Of a stretch of DNA of 30,731 bases, positions 30,330-30,731 are shown one piece after another (the stretch's first letter is position 1; the number at the start of each line of letters is the position of its first letter). Under the pieces are notes generated by a model that saw only the letters and a program-made list of their open reading frames with translations, was not told the origin of the DNA and did no database searches. The position numbers were made by a program, and so were the translations under genes. Source of the stretch: Collinsella sp. UBA6357 (GTDB lineage Bacteria; Actinomycetota; Coriobacteriia; Coriobacteriales; Coriobacteriaceae); contig DJRP01000011.1 in the NCBI GenBank assembly GCA_002437815.1, forward strand, positions 46,862-77,592. The letters are read 5' to 3'.

Positions 30330-30434
30330 AGGGATTGCTTCCGTTTCGCTGATCGAAGAGATTCGTGTACGGAAGACGATACCGCAAAAACAACCCCGCG
30401 TCCCGTTCTCCGAGCCGACGATTAAAGACAAACG

Positions 30435-30641
30435 CTACTTCACGCCGCGTGAAAGGTCGTCGTAGATCTGGTCGATGCCCTTGGCAGCAGCGCATTTTTT
30501 GGCGCCATGGCCACCACAGCTTCCACCGCATGATCCGCCTTGAGCGCAGTCGGCACAAATGCCTTTTCGATGCGCCCGAACGCACACAGCCACAAACGCA
30601 ATGCCGATGAGAGCAAGGACAATGATATCAATAGGTGCCAT
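30435..30641 (-). CDS. FeoB-associated cysteine-rich membrane protein
   Basis: Small protein of the family found beside the ferrous iron transporter FeoB. The 68 residues comprise an N-terminal transmembrane helix (about 5-22, IIVLALIGIAFVAVCV), a basic stretch RAHRKG, and a cysteine-rich segment C29, C32, C38, C42 within CADCAQGGSCGGSCGG, plus C50. AAGGAGG precedes the ATG. An iron-box-like sequence overlaps this ribosome site, which fits iron-repressed expression. FeoB itself is not in the window; it may lie just beyond the right edge, upstream of this gene. The biochemical role of the family is not established. Confidence 0.82.
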   Translation of the reverse strand: MAPIDIIVLALIGIAFVAVCVRAHRKGICADCAQGGSCGGSCGGHGAKKCAAAKGIDQIYDDLSRGVK

Positions 30642-30649
30642 GAAAGCCT

Positions 30650-30668
30650 CCTTGTTAGCCTAATCTTA
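30650..30668 (-). promoter_or_regulatory. DtxR/IdeR-type iron box
   Basis: On the minus strand, TAAGATTAGGCTAACAAGG matches the actinobacterial iron-repressor consensus TTAGGTTAGGCTAACCTAA at 13 of 19 positions, including all of TTAGGCTAAC. It overlaps the ribosome site of the FeoB-associated gene. Confidence 0.5.
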
Positions 30669-30731
30669 CTCTACCCTATTTGCTCTGACGCCAACAGCCT
30701 CTTGCAAAAAATGATCCCAAAGTGCCAGGGG

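Overview
The window looks like a chromosomal segment of a high-GC Gram-positive gut anaerobe, most likely a coriobacterium such as Collinsella. This is inferred from codon use, gene content, strong purine-rich ribosome sites and short stem-loop repeats in intergenic DNA. No tRNA, rRNA, CRISPR array, transposase or integrase is visible. Most of the segment is a uronate and pectin utilisation region.

Left block (1-5122, minus strand except the regulator): uxuB-uxuA-uxaC(1) converts glucuronate to 2-keto-3-deoxygluconate (KDG). A divergent GntR/FCD regulator has repeated TGATGCRTTAG sites in the shared intergenic region. The first gene runs off the left edge. Next block (5140-8610): genes unrelated to sugar use, namely an AlbA_2/ATPase regulator-like protein, a nucleotidyltransferase remnant, about 600 bases rich in inverted repeats with an orphan sugar-type operator, and an AAA ATPase preceded by an exactly 10-base-phased repeat.

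8659-11599 (plus): a LacI regulator, a KduD/DhuD-type dehydrogenase and a DhuI-type isomerase. These turn the keto-uronate formed from unsaturated uronates into KDG. 11803-15707 (minus): a PRD activator with a fructose-family PTS (IIA, IIBC), substrate unknown. 15919-17184 (minus): a stand-alone GltD-like iron-sulfur flavoprotein.

17339-28818 (minus): the pectin part. It holds GH105 with a TIM-barrel isomerase-like gene, an SGNH esterase, a GPH-family cation symporter, and the operon uxaC(2)-uxaB-uxaA-GH28. No enzyme here shows a signal peptide, so oligogalacturonides are probably imported by the symporter and cut in the cytoplasm. Galacturonate then goes UxaC, UxaB, UxaA to KDG, while the GH105 product goes through DhuI/DhuD to KDG. 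KDG kinase and KDPG aldolase are not in the window.

The main regulatory signal is the palindrome GGTGAACGTTCACC. It occurs in pairs at three promoters (GH105, symporter, uxaC2) with the same geometry: one copy supplies a TTCACC -35, then 17 bases, a -10, and a second copy over the start point. Single copies lie in the uxuB/GntR intergenic region and alone near 6941. The LacI gene at 29238-30329 is the likeliest regulator. The right end carries a FeoB-associated cysteine-rich membrane protein gene with an iron-box-like sequence.
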